Assembly (NCBI GenBank): GCA_023379725.1
Contig: JAMCPC010000089.1
Location: forward strand, 1-23,237
From: Actinomycetota bacterium
GTDB taxonomy: Bacteria; Actinomycetota; Acidimicrobiia; Acidimicrobiales; JAMCPL01
Length of the DNA: 23,237 nt
Direction of reading: 5' to 3'
Part shown: in pieces, positions 1 to 7,538 of the stretch
How the letters are laid out: each line of letters opens with the position of its first letter
How positions within the stretch are numbered: position 1 is the stretch's first letter
Notes under the pieces: model-generated
What the model saw: only the letters and a program-made list of their open reading frames with translations
What the model was told of the DNA's origin: nothing
Databases searched by the model: none
Program-made: the position numbers and the translations under genes

Positions 1-66
1 CAGGGATACCGACCTGACCGTTGGAGCAGACAACTCGATACAGCCCTCCTGTCAGTACTCTGGTCC

Positions 67-1320
67 TCACGGCAGTTCCTGGCTACGACCAGATGCGCGA
101 GTATGCACGCTCTTCTTGTTGTCCTCTATGGAGGACTTGAGTACCTTGTACAGGCGCAACGCCTCCTCCGGATAACAGGTCAGGTCGTGGTCTGCTGGAT
201 CGTTCCCCACTCCATGCACTGCCGATAAATGCGACAGGAATCTCCTGTATATCATCGACCCCTTGTATACCTTCCGGAGCTTAACGATGCCAGGGCTGGA
301 GGAACGTATGGGTTTCGTGATGCGCCATGACGTAGAACTGTATATTACGGAGAGTTCGGTACTGCGGGACTTCAATTCCTGCTCAAGGTTGAATACCTGG
401 GCTCTCGCTCGTTGCAGTTTGTGGGTAAGGTCCTTCTCGACCGCCAGAATACGTTTCTCCTCCTCACGAAGCAGGTATTCTCTGTAAGGGATGAACCAAT
501 CCCGCCAGTAGCTGGGGGGAAATTGGAACGCATCAGCACACGACCCATGCTCCTCGGCCACATAGAACCGGTTCAGGCCATCAAAATACACGTATTCGTA
601 ACCAGTCTCGGTCAGTAGGTACTCCCACTCCTCATGACTGGGTACCATGTCAGACGGATGGTCTGCAGGGGCCATCGCTTCGACCAGGATTATCCATGGG
701 CGCGTAACAGTAAGGTCAATACCTTCGAGTACGTCTCTCTCCGCGCCTTCGACATCAACTTTGAGAAAATGTATTTGCTCAGGATCAAACATGGTAAGAA
801 TACTGTCCAGCCTGCGAGTTACAACCTCCTCCTCTCTGACCTTATAGCCACGAGACACTGCATCATGTGCAAGCTCTTCCTTGACCGTTGACAGCCCCGT
901 ATCCTCCACTTCGTAAAAGCGCACATGGCCATTGGATGACGATGCCGCCACATTGAGATTGATATCACGCGGTCGATCTGCGACTAGTCTCTGGTAGTAC
1001 CAGTGTTGCACTGGATCTATATTGATGCTATGCCACCCACGCTCATAAAACGCCTTGGTCATGGAGTCAACGACCGGATCCTGGGCACCCACATCCACGT
1101 AAAAGCCTGTGCTGGTACCGACACCACCAAGTGCCCTGAGCAGCATGATGTCTTCACAGTTCTGGGCATAAGACACGGTCTCCACCCTGGCTTGTACGGG
1201 TTCTATCACGCCCTCGTCCACACCCGACACCCCTTCGCCAGAACTCGATACCTCCTCGCTCGATGTCTCGCTACCGACGCTGTCCTCGCTAATCGGTGTA
1301 TCCTTCCGGCTTTCCTGCAT
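67..1320 (-). CDS. FkbM-family SAM-dependent methyltransferase with coiled-coil tail
   Basis: Likely an O-methyltransferase of the FkbM family, acting on a sugar or other surface or secondary-metabolite acceptor; the substrate cannot be told from sequence. Visible in the 417 residues: a Ser/Glu/Gly-rich acidic N-terminus (about residues 1-45), the family entry motif SYAQNCED, a SAM-binding strand FYVDVGAQ, the pair NVAAS...DTGLSTV, and FLKVDVEGAERDVLEG, which is very typical of FkbM. After about residue 280 there is a charged heptad-like stretch (EEEKRILAVEKDLTHKLQ) followed by SSTSWRITKPIR, a motif often found after coiled coils in polysaccharide-modifying and glycosyltransferase proteins. 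The start is ATG 43 bp after the CoA transferase stop, with no clear Shine-Dalgarno. The family call is firm; the substrate is unknown. The 66 bases between the window edge and the stop show nothing I can name. Confidence 0.85.
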   Translation of the reverse strand: MQESRKDTPISEDSVGSETSSEEVSSSGEGVSGVDEGVIEPVQARVETVSYAQNCEDIMLLRALGGVGTSTGFYVDVGAQDPVVDSMTKAFYERGWHSINIDPVQHWYYQRLVADRPRDINLNVAASSSNGHVRFYEVEDTGLSTVKEELAHDAVSRGYKVREEEVVTRRLDSILTMFDPEQIHFLKVDVEGAERDVLEGIDLTVTRPWIILVEAMAPADHPSDMVPSHEEWEYLLTETGYEYVYFDGLNRFYVAEEHGSCADAFQFPPSYWRDWFIPYREYLLREEEKRILAVEKDLTHKLQRARAQVFNLEQELKSRSTELSVIYSSTSWRITKPIRSSSPGIVKLRKVYKGSMIYRRFLSHLSAVHGVGNDPADHDLTCYPEEALRLYKVLKSSIEDNKKSVHTRASGRSQELP

Positions 1321-1363
1321 AACCCGCTATATTGGCAGTTCCAGCCGCCAGGGACAATCAATG

Positions 1364-2494
1364 TTACAGCACACCCCATTCGTGCAATGCCTCCTCGCCG
1401 CCACTTCCAGGCTGTGGAGCGGGCCGCACAATAGAACTGGGGGTCCTGGAAAATCTGGGAGCAGGTGTCGGATGCGTCTGGCCATCTATGTCGACATAGG
1501 ACGATCTGGCCAAATTGTGGGGATGCATCCTGGCTTCTGATGGCGAGAGTACCGGGGCTACGCATGAATCGGTGCCCTCAAATATCTTTTCCCACTCGTC
1601 ACGTGTCTTGGACTTGAATATGGTGGCAAAACGCTCCTTCATGGCCGGCCACGCATCTCTATCCATTTGAGCAGGTAGATCATCGCTGGAATCCAATCCA
1701 ATACCCTTTAACAGCTCCGCATAAAATTGAGGTTCAATAGCGCCTACTGCAATGTATTTATTGTCTGAAGTCTCGTATACCTCATAGAATGGGGCACCTG
1801 TATCCAGGATGTTTGCCCCCCTCTCCTCCTTCCATACGCCAAACTCTGTGAGCGCATGAACCATGGTCATAAGTATAGATGCACCATCCACCATTGCGAT
1901 ATCGACCACCTGACCCTTGCCAGACCCTCTCGCCTCCACCATAGCTGCCAACACACCAAATGCCGCAAGCATACCGCCTCCGCCAAAGTCTCCAACGAGG
2001 TTTATAGGAGGTACCGGCCTGTCTCCATTTCTACCAATTGCCCACAACGCACCTGCAATAGCTATGTAATCAATATCGTGACCAGCTCGCTGCGCCAACG
2101 GACCTTCCTGTCCCCATCCGGTCATTCTCCCGTAGACAAGCTTGGGATTCCTCTCCAGGCATACATCGGGACCGAGGCCGAGTCTTTCAGCGACTCCCGG
2201 ACGCCATCCCTCGACAAGTATGTCAGCCCTGCTCGCCGCCTTTAGTACCAACTCTACATTCCCTGGATCTTTGAGATCCACCGCCAGAGAGCGCCTTCCC
2301 CTATTCATCAAATCCCAATGCGGTCGTGTAGAATCTGTACCGTCGCTGCCTGACATGGCACCACTCAGACCACCTCTTATACGCTCTACTCTCAATACAT
2401 CGGCGCCCGCATCGGCAAGCATCATACAACAGAACGGAGCCGGGCCGATACCGGCAAGCTCCAACACTTTTACCCCTTCAAGAGGACCTGACAT
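1364..2494 (-). CDS. CaiB/BaiF family III CoA transferase, alpha-methylacyl-CoA racemase-like
   Basis: Predicted to epimerise 2-methylacyl-CoA thioesters (AMACR/MCR branch), a step in beta-oxidation of branched-chain lipids or sterol side chains; transfer of CoA between acids is the alternative. The 376-residue length is normal for MCR. The N-terminus PLEGVKVLELAGIGPAPF is the family signature. The known catalytic residues of mycobacterial MCR (His126, Asp156, Glu241) match His139, Asp169 and Glu254 here with a constant offset of 13 (GHDIDY, LVGDFGGGG, GAIEPQFY). A strong Shine-Dalgarno (AAGGAG) lies just before the ATG. The gene lies downstream of the alcohol dehydrogenase after a 145-bp gap that may hold its own promoter. 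The residue match makes racemase more likely than transferase. Confidence 0.9.
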   Translation of the reverse strand: MSGPLEGVKVLELAGIGPAPFCCMMLADAGADVLRVERIRGGLSGAMSGSDGTDSTRPHWDLMNRGRRSLAVDLKDPGNVELVLKAASRADILVEGWRPGVAERLGLGPDVCLERNPKLVYGRMTGWGQEGPLAQRAGHDIDYIAIAGALWAIGRNGDRPVPPINLVGDFGGGGMLAAFGVLAAMVEARGSGKGQVVDIAMVDGASILMTMVHALTEFGVWKEERGANILDTGAPFYEVYETSDNKYIAVGAIEPQFYAELLKGIGLDSSDDLPAQMDRDAWPAMKERFATIFKSKTRDEWEKIFEGTDSCVAPVLSPSEARMHPHNLARSSYVDIDGQTHPTPAPRFSRTPSSIVRPAPQPGSGGEEALHEWGVL

Positions 2495-2530
2495 ACACTC
2501 TCCTTATCCATTCCGTTCCAGTACATTTCT

Positions 2531-2554
2531 AGTAAATACCAGAATAGTAAATAC
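2531..2554. repeat. Direct repeat AGTAAATAC, two copies 15 bp apart
   Basis: Two exact copies of AGTAAATAC lie at 2531-2539 and 2546-2554 in the gap upstream of the CoA transferase gene. On the minus strand they read GTATTTACT and sit about 40-60 bases before the start codon, where a promoter or operator would be expected. They could be regulator half-sites or a chance AT-rich duplication; no factor can be named. Confidence 0.4.
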
Positions 2555-2639
2555 TACGCCACTAGCGCTATTCTCACTACAAAATAGCAATAAGGTGCTA
2601 TCGGATCACTTAGAAAATATCAGGCACCGTTAGGCAGCA

Positions 2640-3722
2640 TTAAATGCCGTTGGGACGGACTACCGATTTCAGTACCCTGGGGTCGCTCTTTGCTGCCAGG
2701 AAGGCAGCCTCTGTCTCATCCAATGAATAGTACCCTGTCACGCAGGCATCCAGATCGACTCGTCCTGCAGCGGCAAGTGATATTGCAACAGGGTAGGTAT
2801 TTGCGTACCTAAACGTTCCTGTAAGCGTCAGCTCTTTGCTCTGGATGACCGACATCGGAACCAATAGGTCATCTGAGCTTGCCATACCAACTGCAACCGC
2901 GATACCGGCAGGACTCAGACATTTCATCCCCTGCATAAGAGCCTGTGGTGCTCCGGAACACTCTATAAGTATGTCAGCGGCAACCTGAGCACTCAAATCA
3001 TCCTCTCCGGATACGTCTACAGCACGGCTGGCACCCAGTGATACTGCTCGCTCCAGCCGATATGTATTGGTATCTGTGACTATCACCTCTGTAGCTCCAA
3101 ATGCGTTTGCAGCCTGAAGTGCCATTACGCCTATAGGTCCAGCACCGGTAACAAGCACTCTGGCTCCGGCAGCAACGCCAGCCTTATGGCATGCCCATAT
3201 ACCTACGGAAAAAGGCTCCATTAGTGCCGCGGCATCATCCGAGAGAGTGTCAGGAACCGGATATGCAAAATGCTGATTGATAGTCAGATACTGTACAAAG
3301 GCACCATCTACCGGCGGTGAGGCGAAAAACTTCATATCGGGACAGAGGTTGTACCTACCCAACCTGCACTGTGTGCATGTTCCACAGGGTACGCCGGGCT
3401 CCAGTGCTACACGCTGCCCTATGTGCAATGTGTCTACCTGATCACCGACACCTACAATCACTCCGCTGGACTCATGTCCCATAATGGTAGGGCTGTCGAG
3501 CACAAAGGAGCCTATCCTCCCCTCATTATAGTAGTGCACGTCTGAGCCGCATACCCCAACAGATCTCATTGCAACAAGCACTTCGCCTGGAGCTGGTTCT
3601 GGAATAGGACGCTGCTCTATGCGTAAGTCGTGAACACCATATAGAACAGCCGCTTTGTTGGAGGCAATTGGGTCAATGTCTGAAGGGTCAATGTCTGAAT
3701 CGGAAGACGTAAAAGTGGTCAT
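2640..3722 (-). CDS. Zinc-dependent polyol/alcohol dehydrogenase (sorbitol dehydrogenase-like MDR)
   Basis: A medium-chain dehydrogenase/reductase predicted to oxidise a polyol or secondary alcohol with NAD(P)+. The order of motifs is canonical: catalytic-zinc loop VGVCGSDVHYY, then GHESSGVIVGVGDQV, the structural-zinc cluster CGTCTQCRLGRYNLC (four cysteines, C-x2-C-x2-C-x7-C), and a Rossmann motif GAGPIGVMALQAA. CGSDVHYY plus the following GRIGSF is typical of the sorbitol/xylitol/L-iditol dehydrogenase branch. I chose the ATG at 3722; an in-frame TTG six bases earlier (3728) is possible but less likely. No good Shine-Dalgarno is visible. The response-regulator stop is only 7 bp upstream, so the two genes are probably co-transcribed. 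The N-terminus has a short Asp/Ser-rich tail (SDSDIDPSDIDP) not typical of the family. Substrate unproven. Confidence 0.88.
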   Translation of the reverse strand: MTTFTSSDSDIDPSDIDPIASNKAAVLYGVHDLRIEQRPIPEPAPGEVLVAMRSVGVCGSDVHYYNEGRIGSFVLDSPTIMGHESSGVIVGVGDQVDTLHIGQRVALEPGVPCGTCTQCRLGRYNLCPDMKFFASPPVDGAFVQYLTINQHFAYPVPDTLSDDAAALMEPFSVGIWACHKAGVAAGARVLVTGAGPIGVMALQAANAFGATEVIVTDTNTYRLERAVSLGASRAVDVSGEDDLSAQVAADILIECSGAPQALMQGMKCLSPAGIAVAVGMASSDDLLVPMSVIQSKELTLTGTFRYANTYPVAISLAAAGRVDLDACVTGYYSLDETEAAFLAAKSDPRVLKSVVRPNGI

Positions 3723-3729
3723 ATACAAA

Positions 3730-4371
3730 TCATAATCTATCTTTGATGTTCTTCACGGCATATACTGCGGCTTCAGTCCTGCGGGAAAAACCCATCTTGC
3801 CCAACATGTTGGATACATAGTTCTTTACCGTTTTCTCCGAAAGAAACATGTCGGATGCAATCTGCCTATTTGACTTGCCCTCAGCTATCAACTTCAATAT
3901 GGCCCGTTCTTGTGGGGTCAGCCTAGCTATCCGTTCATCTATATCTGTGTCGCTGCGGATCTTGTCCATGACCTTCCTAATCAGTGCAGGATCCAACAGA
4001 GATTCGCCGTTCGCCACTCTTTTGATTGCCGAGATGAGCTCTCTTCCCTTCACCTGCTTCAAAAGATAACCACTGGCACCGGCCATTATTGAGGAAAAGA
4101 GAGCCTCGTCGTCACTGAATGAAGTAAGCATCAGGCAGTATACTTCAGGAGATTTGGCTCTGATTTCGCGACATACCTCCACCCCGCTTCCGTCCGGTAG
4201 TCTCACATCCAAAACAGCTACATCCGGAGCTATAGAGGGTATCTTCTCTACTGCCTCCTGGGCAGTTGCGGCCTCACCTACGACTTTTATCTCTGAATCC
4301 GACTCGATGAGTTCCTTCAGTCCCCTCCTCACTACTTCATGATCGTCGACTAAAAAAAGTGTAATCCCCAC
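3730..4371 (-). CDS. NarL/LuxR-family response regulator (DevR/DosR-like), orphan
   Basis: A two-domain transcription factor controlled by phosphorylation. The receiver domain (about 1-120) has the acidic pair Asp9-Asp10, phospho-acceptor Asp55 (VLDVRLPDGSG), Thr83 and Lys105, all expected for a working receiver. The C-terminal LuxR-type helix-turn-helix starts at about residue 148 (LTPQERAILKLIAEGKSNRQI) and contains LSEKTVKNYVSNML, the recognition-helix pattern seen in DevR/DosR. The GTG start is backed by a strong AAAGGAG seven bases upstream. No histidine kinase is in the window. The gene sits between trpA (107-bp gap) and a polyol dehydrogenase, so it may control the downstream dehydrogenase and CoA transferase rather than trp genes; that is inference. 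Confidence 0.92.
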   Translation of the reverse strand: MGITLFLVDDHEVVRRGLKELIESDSEIKVVGEAATAQEAVEKIPSIAPDVAVLDVRLPDGSGVEVCREIRAKSPEVYCLMLTSFSDDEALFSSIMAGASGYLLKQVKGRELISAIKRVANGESLLDPALIRKVMDKIRSDTDIDERIARLTPQERAILKLIAEGKSNRQIASDMFLSEKTVKNYVSNMLGKMGFSRRTEAAVYAVKNIKDRL

Positions 4372-4395
4372 TAAGGCTCCTTTCCCTCGTTACAA

Positions 4396-4409
4396 GTTTA
4401 CTATTAAAC
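4396..4409. promoter_or_regulatory. Palindrome GTTTA-N4-TAAAC upstream of the response regulator
   Basis: A perfect 5+5 inverted repeat with a 4-base spacer lies about 25 bases before the response-regulator start codon, overlapping an AT-rich stretch that could hold a -10 element. Position and symmetry fit an autoregulatory operator for a dimeric LuxR-type regulator. It does not match the GC-rich DosR box, so any binding protein is a guess. Confidence 0.35.
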
Positions 4410-4478
4410 GCCGCCTGGCCAATACTACTGGACACCCTACTAGAATGTAACTGAATCCATGATATCTCATTGAGTATC

Positions 4479-5375
4479 TCACAACGAATCTATGGCATTT
4501 CTTAGCAGCCTGACAAAATTTTCAATCCCCCTCGCATTCTCGCCCTCAAGTACTCTCCTGACAATTGCTGAGCCCAGTATGACTCCATCAGCGATAGCAC
4601 ATACACTGGTAGCCTGAGAGGGCGTAGATACTCCGATTCCGACCAGTGCAGGTTTATCGGTAACCGACTTCACCTTAGCAGCAACCTCTTTGGCCGAAGT
4701 CGGTAACTCGTCCCTCTCGCCTGTAACACCCATCGTACCCACACAGTAGACGAATCCTCGCGAAGTATCGCAGATAACCTTCGTACGATCCAATGAGGTA
4801 GTGGGAGCGACCAGCATAATATTTTCTATCCCGGCATCTCCGGCTGTAGCAACCCAGCTGCCTGCTTCCTCCACTGGAAGATCAGCAATAATCGACCCCG
4901 AAACACCAGCAGCAGCCATCCTCCCCGCCATCCTGTAGAGACCGGCTCTGTAGATAATATTGTAGTAGGTCATCACGACCACCGGTATACTCATATCCAG
5001 ATTGGATATAGAGTCGATCGCACTCATTGGAGAATTCCCCGAATCCAACGACACCTTTGATGCATGCTGGATAACCGGACCGTCTATCATCGGATCGGAA
5101 AAGGGCAACCCAATCTCTATAATATCCGCTCCCCCATTTTCAATAGCTCGTGCTATATCCTGCCAATCTGAAGACATTCCTCCCATCAGATAGCAACAGA
5201 GCGATTTTTTTTTCTTATCGCGTATAGAGAGCAACTTAGAGTGAATAGCTCCTGCCACGGCTTTCTCACTACCTTCTTCTGCGATTCTTTCACTGGATAG
5301 TCTATTGGCTTTTTCCGCGTCTTTTTCAGGTAACGATACATCAGATAACGCAGAACTGTCAGTGGAAGGAGCCAC
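4479..5375 (-). CDS. trpA: Tryptophan synthase alpha chain
   Basis: Cleaves indole-3-glycerol phosphate to indole and glyceraldehyde-3-phosphate, passing indole to TrpB. The catalytic acids Glu49 and Asp60 of the Salmonella enzyme match Glu87 and Asp98 here with a constant offset of 38 (IIEIGLPFSDPMIDGP). Other family marks are TYYNIIYRAG, ADLPVEEA, VAPTTSLDR, GFVYCVGTMGVTG and ALVGIGVSTP. The 298 residues are about 30 longer than usual because of a charged Ser/Glu/Lys-rich extension (about 1-40). The GTG start overlaps the trpB stop by one base (TAGTG), so translation is coupled. Lys54-Lys57 are encoded within a run of nine adenines, a possible slippage site. This is the last trp gene of the cluster. 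Confidence 0.97.
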   Translation of the reverse strand: MAPSTDSSALSDVSLPEKDAEKANRLSSERIAEEGSEKAVAGAIHSKLLSIRDKKKKSLCCYLMGGMSSDWQDIARAIENGGADIIEIGLPFSDPMIDGPVIQHASKVSLDSGNSPMSAIDSISNLDMSIPVVVMTYYNIIYRAGLYRMAGRMAAAGVSGSIIADLPVEEAGSWVATAGDAGIENIMLVAPTTSLDRTKVICDTSRGFVYCVGTMGVTGERDELPTSAKEVAAKVKSVTDKPALVGIGVSTPSQATSVCAIADGVILGSAIVRRVLEGENARGIENFVRLLRNAIDSL

Positions 5376-6730
5376 TAACCAGCCTGCACTTTGTCTTGGG
5401 CGACACCACTCTGTGAACCACCACTCTGTGAACCACCACTCTGTGAACCACCACTCTGTAAATCAGTACTTTGTGAACCAGCACTCTGCGAACTACGCAA
5501 TATATCCCGTACTTGTGACACATCCTTGTCGCCCCTGCCTGACAGAGTAATTAGGACGGTAGAACCAAATGGAATTGCCTTTCCGGCTTCCCGTACAACC
5601 CAGGCCACTGCATGTGCAGATTCAAGCGCAGGAATAATGCCTTCCAGCTCGGATAGTTGGCAAAATGCTCTTACCACTTCTTCATCGTCGGCGTACTCAT
5701 ATCGTGCCCTACCAACTGATGCAAGATGAGCGTGCTCTGGCCCGATACCAGGATAGTCAAGCCCTGCCGAAATTGATTCGGCTTCCAGTATCTGACCGGA
5801 ATCATCCTGCAACAGATTCGACAACATGCCATGCAGGACACCGGGTATACCATGCGCGATAGCTGCACCACCTGCTGCCTCCACACCTACCAGATTGGAT
5901 GACGTATCGACAAAACCAGCAAAAGTACCAGCTGCGTTTGAGCCTCCTCCGACACATGCGACTACCCAGTCCGGATCCTGGCCATTCAATATCTGACGGC
6001 ACTGATCACGCGCCTCGTCGCCAACTACACGTTGCAATTCCCTGACTATCCAGGGATAGGGATGAGGGCCCATAACCGAGCCGACACAGTAGTGGGTATT
6101 TTCACAGGTGGACACCCACTCTCTCAATGCCTCATTTACTGCATCCTTCAGCGTCCTGCTACCACTCTTTACGGCTACTACATTGGCACCGAGTAGCTCC
6201 ATTCTAAAGACATTAAGCTCTTGGCGTAATGTGTCTACCTCACCCATGAATACAGTACATTCCATTCCCATGAATGCAGCTGCAGTAGCGGTAGCTACAC
6301 CGTGTTGGCCTGCGCCAGTCTCTGCAATCAGGCGACTCTTACCCATCCGGCGAGCCAGCAATGCCTGACCAGTAACGTTATTTATCTTGTGCGACCCCGT
6401 ATGAGCAAGGTCCTCTCGTTTCAAGAGCACTCTTACACCAATCCGTTCAGAGAGACGTGCACATTCAGTAACTGGAGTGGGGCGACCGGCATAATAAGAT
6501 AGAATGGAATCCAGCTGGTTATGAAAATCGGGATCTGCCCACGCAGAACGAAACTCCTCCTCGAGCTCCAGACATGCAGTCATGAGTGGCTCTGGAACAT
6601 ACCTCCCGCCATACTCACCGTACCTACCTGCACTACCCGGATCGCCCATCACTCCAAACCCACTTTTAGTATTGTCGGGCAGGTCAAAAGAAGCACCCAT
6701 GGTTTCCTGCATACTAAGAGCCATCCTCAT
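5375..6730 (-). CDS. trpB: Tryptophan synthase beta chain with repetitive C-terminal tail
   Basis: PLP enzyme joining indole and L-serine to make tryptophan. GRYGEYGGRYVPE marks the N-terminus, PLP lysine is Lys115 (HTGSHKINN), and Glu137 (ETGAGQHG) matches the catalytic Glu109 of Salmonella TrpB with the same offset of 28. GGGSNA binds the PLP phosphate. At 451 residues it is about 50 longer than usual. Much of the excess is a Ser/Gln/Gly tail built of pentapeptides (GGSQS and variants), encoded by a 15-bp tandem repeat. The frame overlaps the end of trpF by 17 bases. I took the ATG at 6730, but the ATGs at 6724 and 6712 are alternatives; none has a strong Shine-Dalgarno. It belongs to the TrpB1 type that pairs with TrpA. 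Confidence 0.97.
   Translation of the reverse strand: MRMALSMQETMGASFDLPDNTKSGFGVMGDPGSAGRYGEYGGRYVPEPLMTACLELEEEFRSAWADPDFHNQLDSILSYYAGRPTPVTECARLSERIGVRVLLKREDLAHTGSHKINNVTGQALLARRMGKSRLIAETGAGQHGVATATAAAFMGMECTVFMGEVDTLRQELNVFRMELLGANVVAVKSGSRTLKDAVNEALREWVSTCENTHYCVGSVMGPHPYPWIVRELQRVVGDEARDQCRQILNGQDPDWVVACVGGGSNAAGTFAGFVDTSSNLVGVEAAGGAAIAHGIPGVLHGMLSNLLQDDSGQILEAESISAGLDYPGIGPEHAHLASVGRARYEYADDEEVVRAFCQLSELEGIIPALESAHAVAWVVREAGKAIPFGSTVLITLSGRGDKDVSQVRDILRSSQSAGSQSTDLQSGGSQSGGSQSGGSQSGVAQDKVQAG
5406..5495 (-). repeat. 15-bp tandem repeat array inside the 3' end of trpB
   Basis: Six contiguous 15-bp units. On the plus strand, units 5406-5420, 5421-5435 and 5436-5450 are identical (CCACTCTGTGAACCA); 5451-5465, 5466-5480 and 5481-5495 are diverged copies. 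Since 15 is a multiple of three, the array encodes a pentapeptide repeat (GGSQS, with TDLQS and AGSQS variants) and keeps the frame. Identical copies beside diverged ones suggest recent slippage growth. Confidence 0.95.
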
Positions 6731-7535
6731 AGTCGTCTTCCCAATTAAAAATCACTCTGGATCCCTTCACATCACCAGCTGTATAATCATCGCTATATGC
6801 TATATTACCACTACCACTATTACCACTGTGTACCATATCCTCTGTCCCACCTTCAAGGGCAGTACTGTCGAAGTCTACCTCAGCGGAAGTTGGATGGCTA
6901 TTTTCATGGTGGCTATTTTCATGGTGGTAACCACTCTCTCCATGTCGAGCGGCTCGTATGAACTCACGAATTTTGTTTGGATCCTTACGGCCGGGTGCAG
7001 ACTCTACACCGCTGGAAACATCTACCCCAGACGGATGAAAGTGGTCGATAGCAGCCGCTACATTGGACGGACTGAGTCCACCTGCAAGTATGACTCTATC
7101 CATATTTGATATGTCCTCAGCCAGTTGCCAATCGAATACCTGACCGGAGCCGGGAGAGTGAGAATCGATCATGACGAAATTGACACCATACTCCTTCCAC
7201 CTGGATATGTGGTCATTTCCAGCAGAAAATGCCTTTATAGATACAGGCACCCGTTCAGCCACATACCTGCAGGTGTCTATACTTTCGTTTCCATGCAGTT
7301 GAGCGGCTTGAAGTCCGGTCTCATTGATGATCTGCACGATACGGGTAGCTGACTCATCACGAAATACACCTACGGTCAATATCTCACGGGGCAGTCTATC
7401 GACTATCCTTGCGACGGCGCGGACTGCCATCTGGCGAGAGGATGGAGCAAATACAAATCCCAAAGCATCCGCACCAAGACCTATAGCCATTAATGCATCT
7501 GACTCGCTGGTAATTCCACAGATTTTGACAAACAT
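6714..7535 (-). CDS. trpF: Phosphoribosylanthranilate isomerase with acidic C-terminal extension
   Basis: Catalyses the Amadori rearrangement of phosphoribosylanthranilate to CdRP, the step before TrpC. The acid-base pair is visible: Cys6 (VKICGIT) and Asp124 (MIDSHSPGSGQVFDW). GADALGFVFAPSSRQ, QLHGNE, ILAGGLSPSNV and GVDVSSGVE complete the TIM barrel by about residue 197. The remaining 75 or so residues are a His/Asn/Ser then Asp/Gly-rich tail not found in the family, including a duplicated HHENS stretch. It starts 3 bp after the trpC stop and overlaps trpB by 17 bp. Many actinobacteria lack trpF and use the bifunctional PriA/HisA, so a dedicated copy here is informative about lineage. Confidence 0.96.
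   Translation of the reverse strand: MFVKICGITSESDALMAIGLGADALGFVFAPSSRQMAVRAVARIVDRLPREILTVGVFRDESATRIVQIINETGLQAAQLHGNESIDTCRYVAERVPVSIKAFSAGNDHISRWKEYGVNFVMIDSHSPGSGQVFDWQLAEDISNMDRVILAGGLSPSNVAAAIDHFHPSGVDVSSGVESAPGRKDPNKIREFIRAARHGESGYHHENSHHENSHPTSAEVDFDSTALEGGTEDMVHSGNSGSGNIAYSDDYTAGDVKGSRVIFNWEDDYEDGS
6895..6924 (-). repeat. Two perfect 15-bp tandem copies in the trpF tail
   Basis: TGGCTATTTTCATGG occurs twice without a gap (6895-6909 and 6910-6924, plus-strand reading), encoding the duplicated HENSH-type block in the TrpF extension. Same period as the trpB and pre-trpE arrays, with a different sequence. Confidence 0.9.
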
Positions 7536-7538
7536 AAC

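Noticed and set aside
1..66. A gene end at the left edge
   Set aside because: Too little sequence to support any frame or motif.
1206..1565. A 119-aa minus-strand frame overlapping the FkbM and CoA-transferase genes
   Set aside because: It lies in another frame across two well-supported genes and has no family resemblance or ribosome site.
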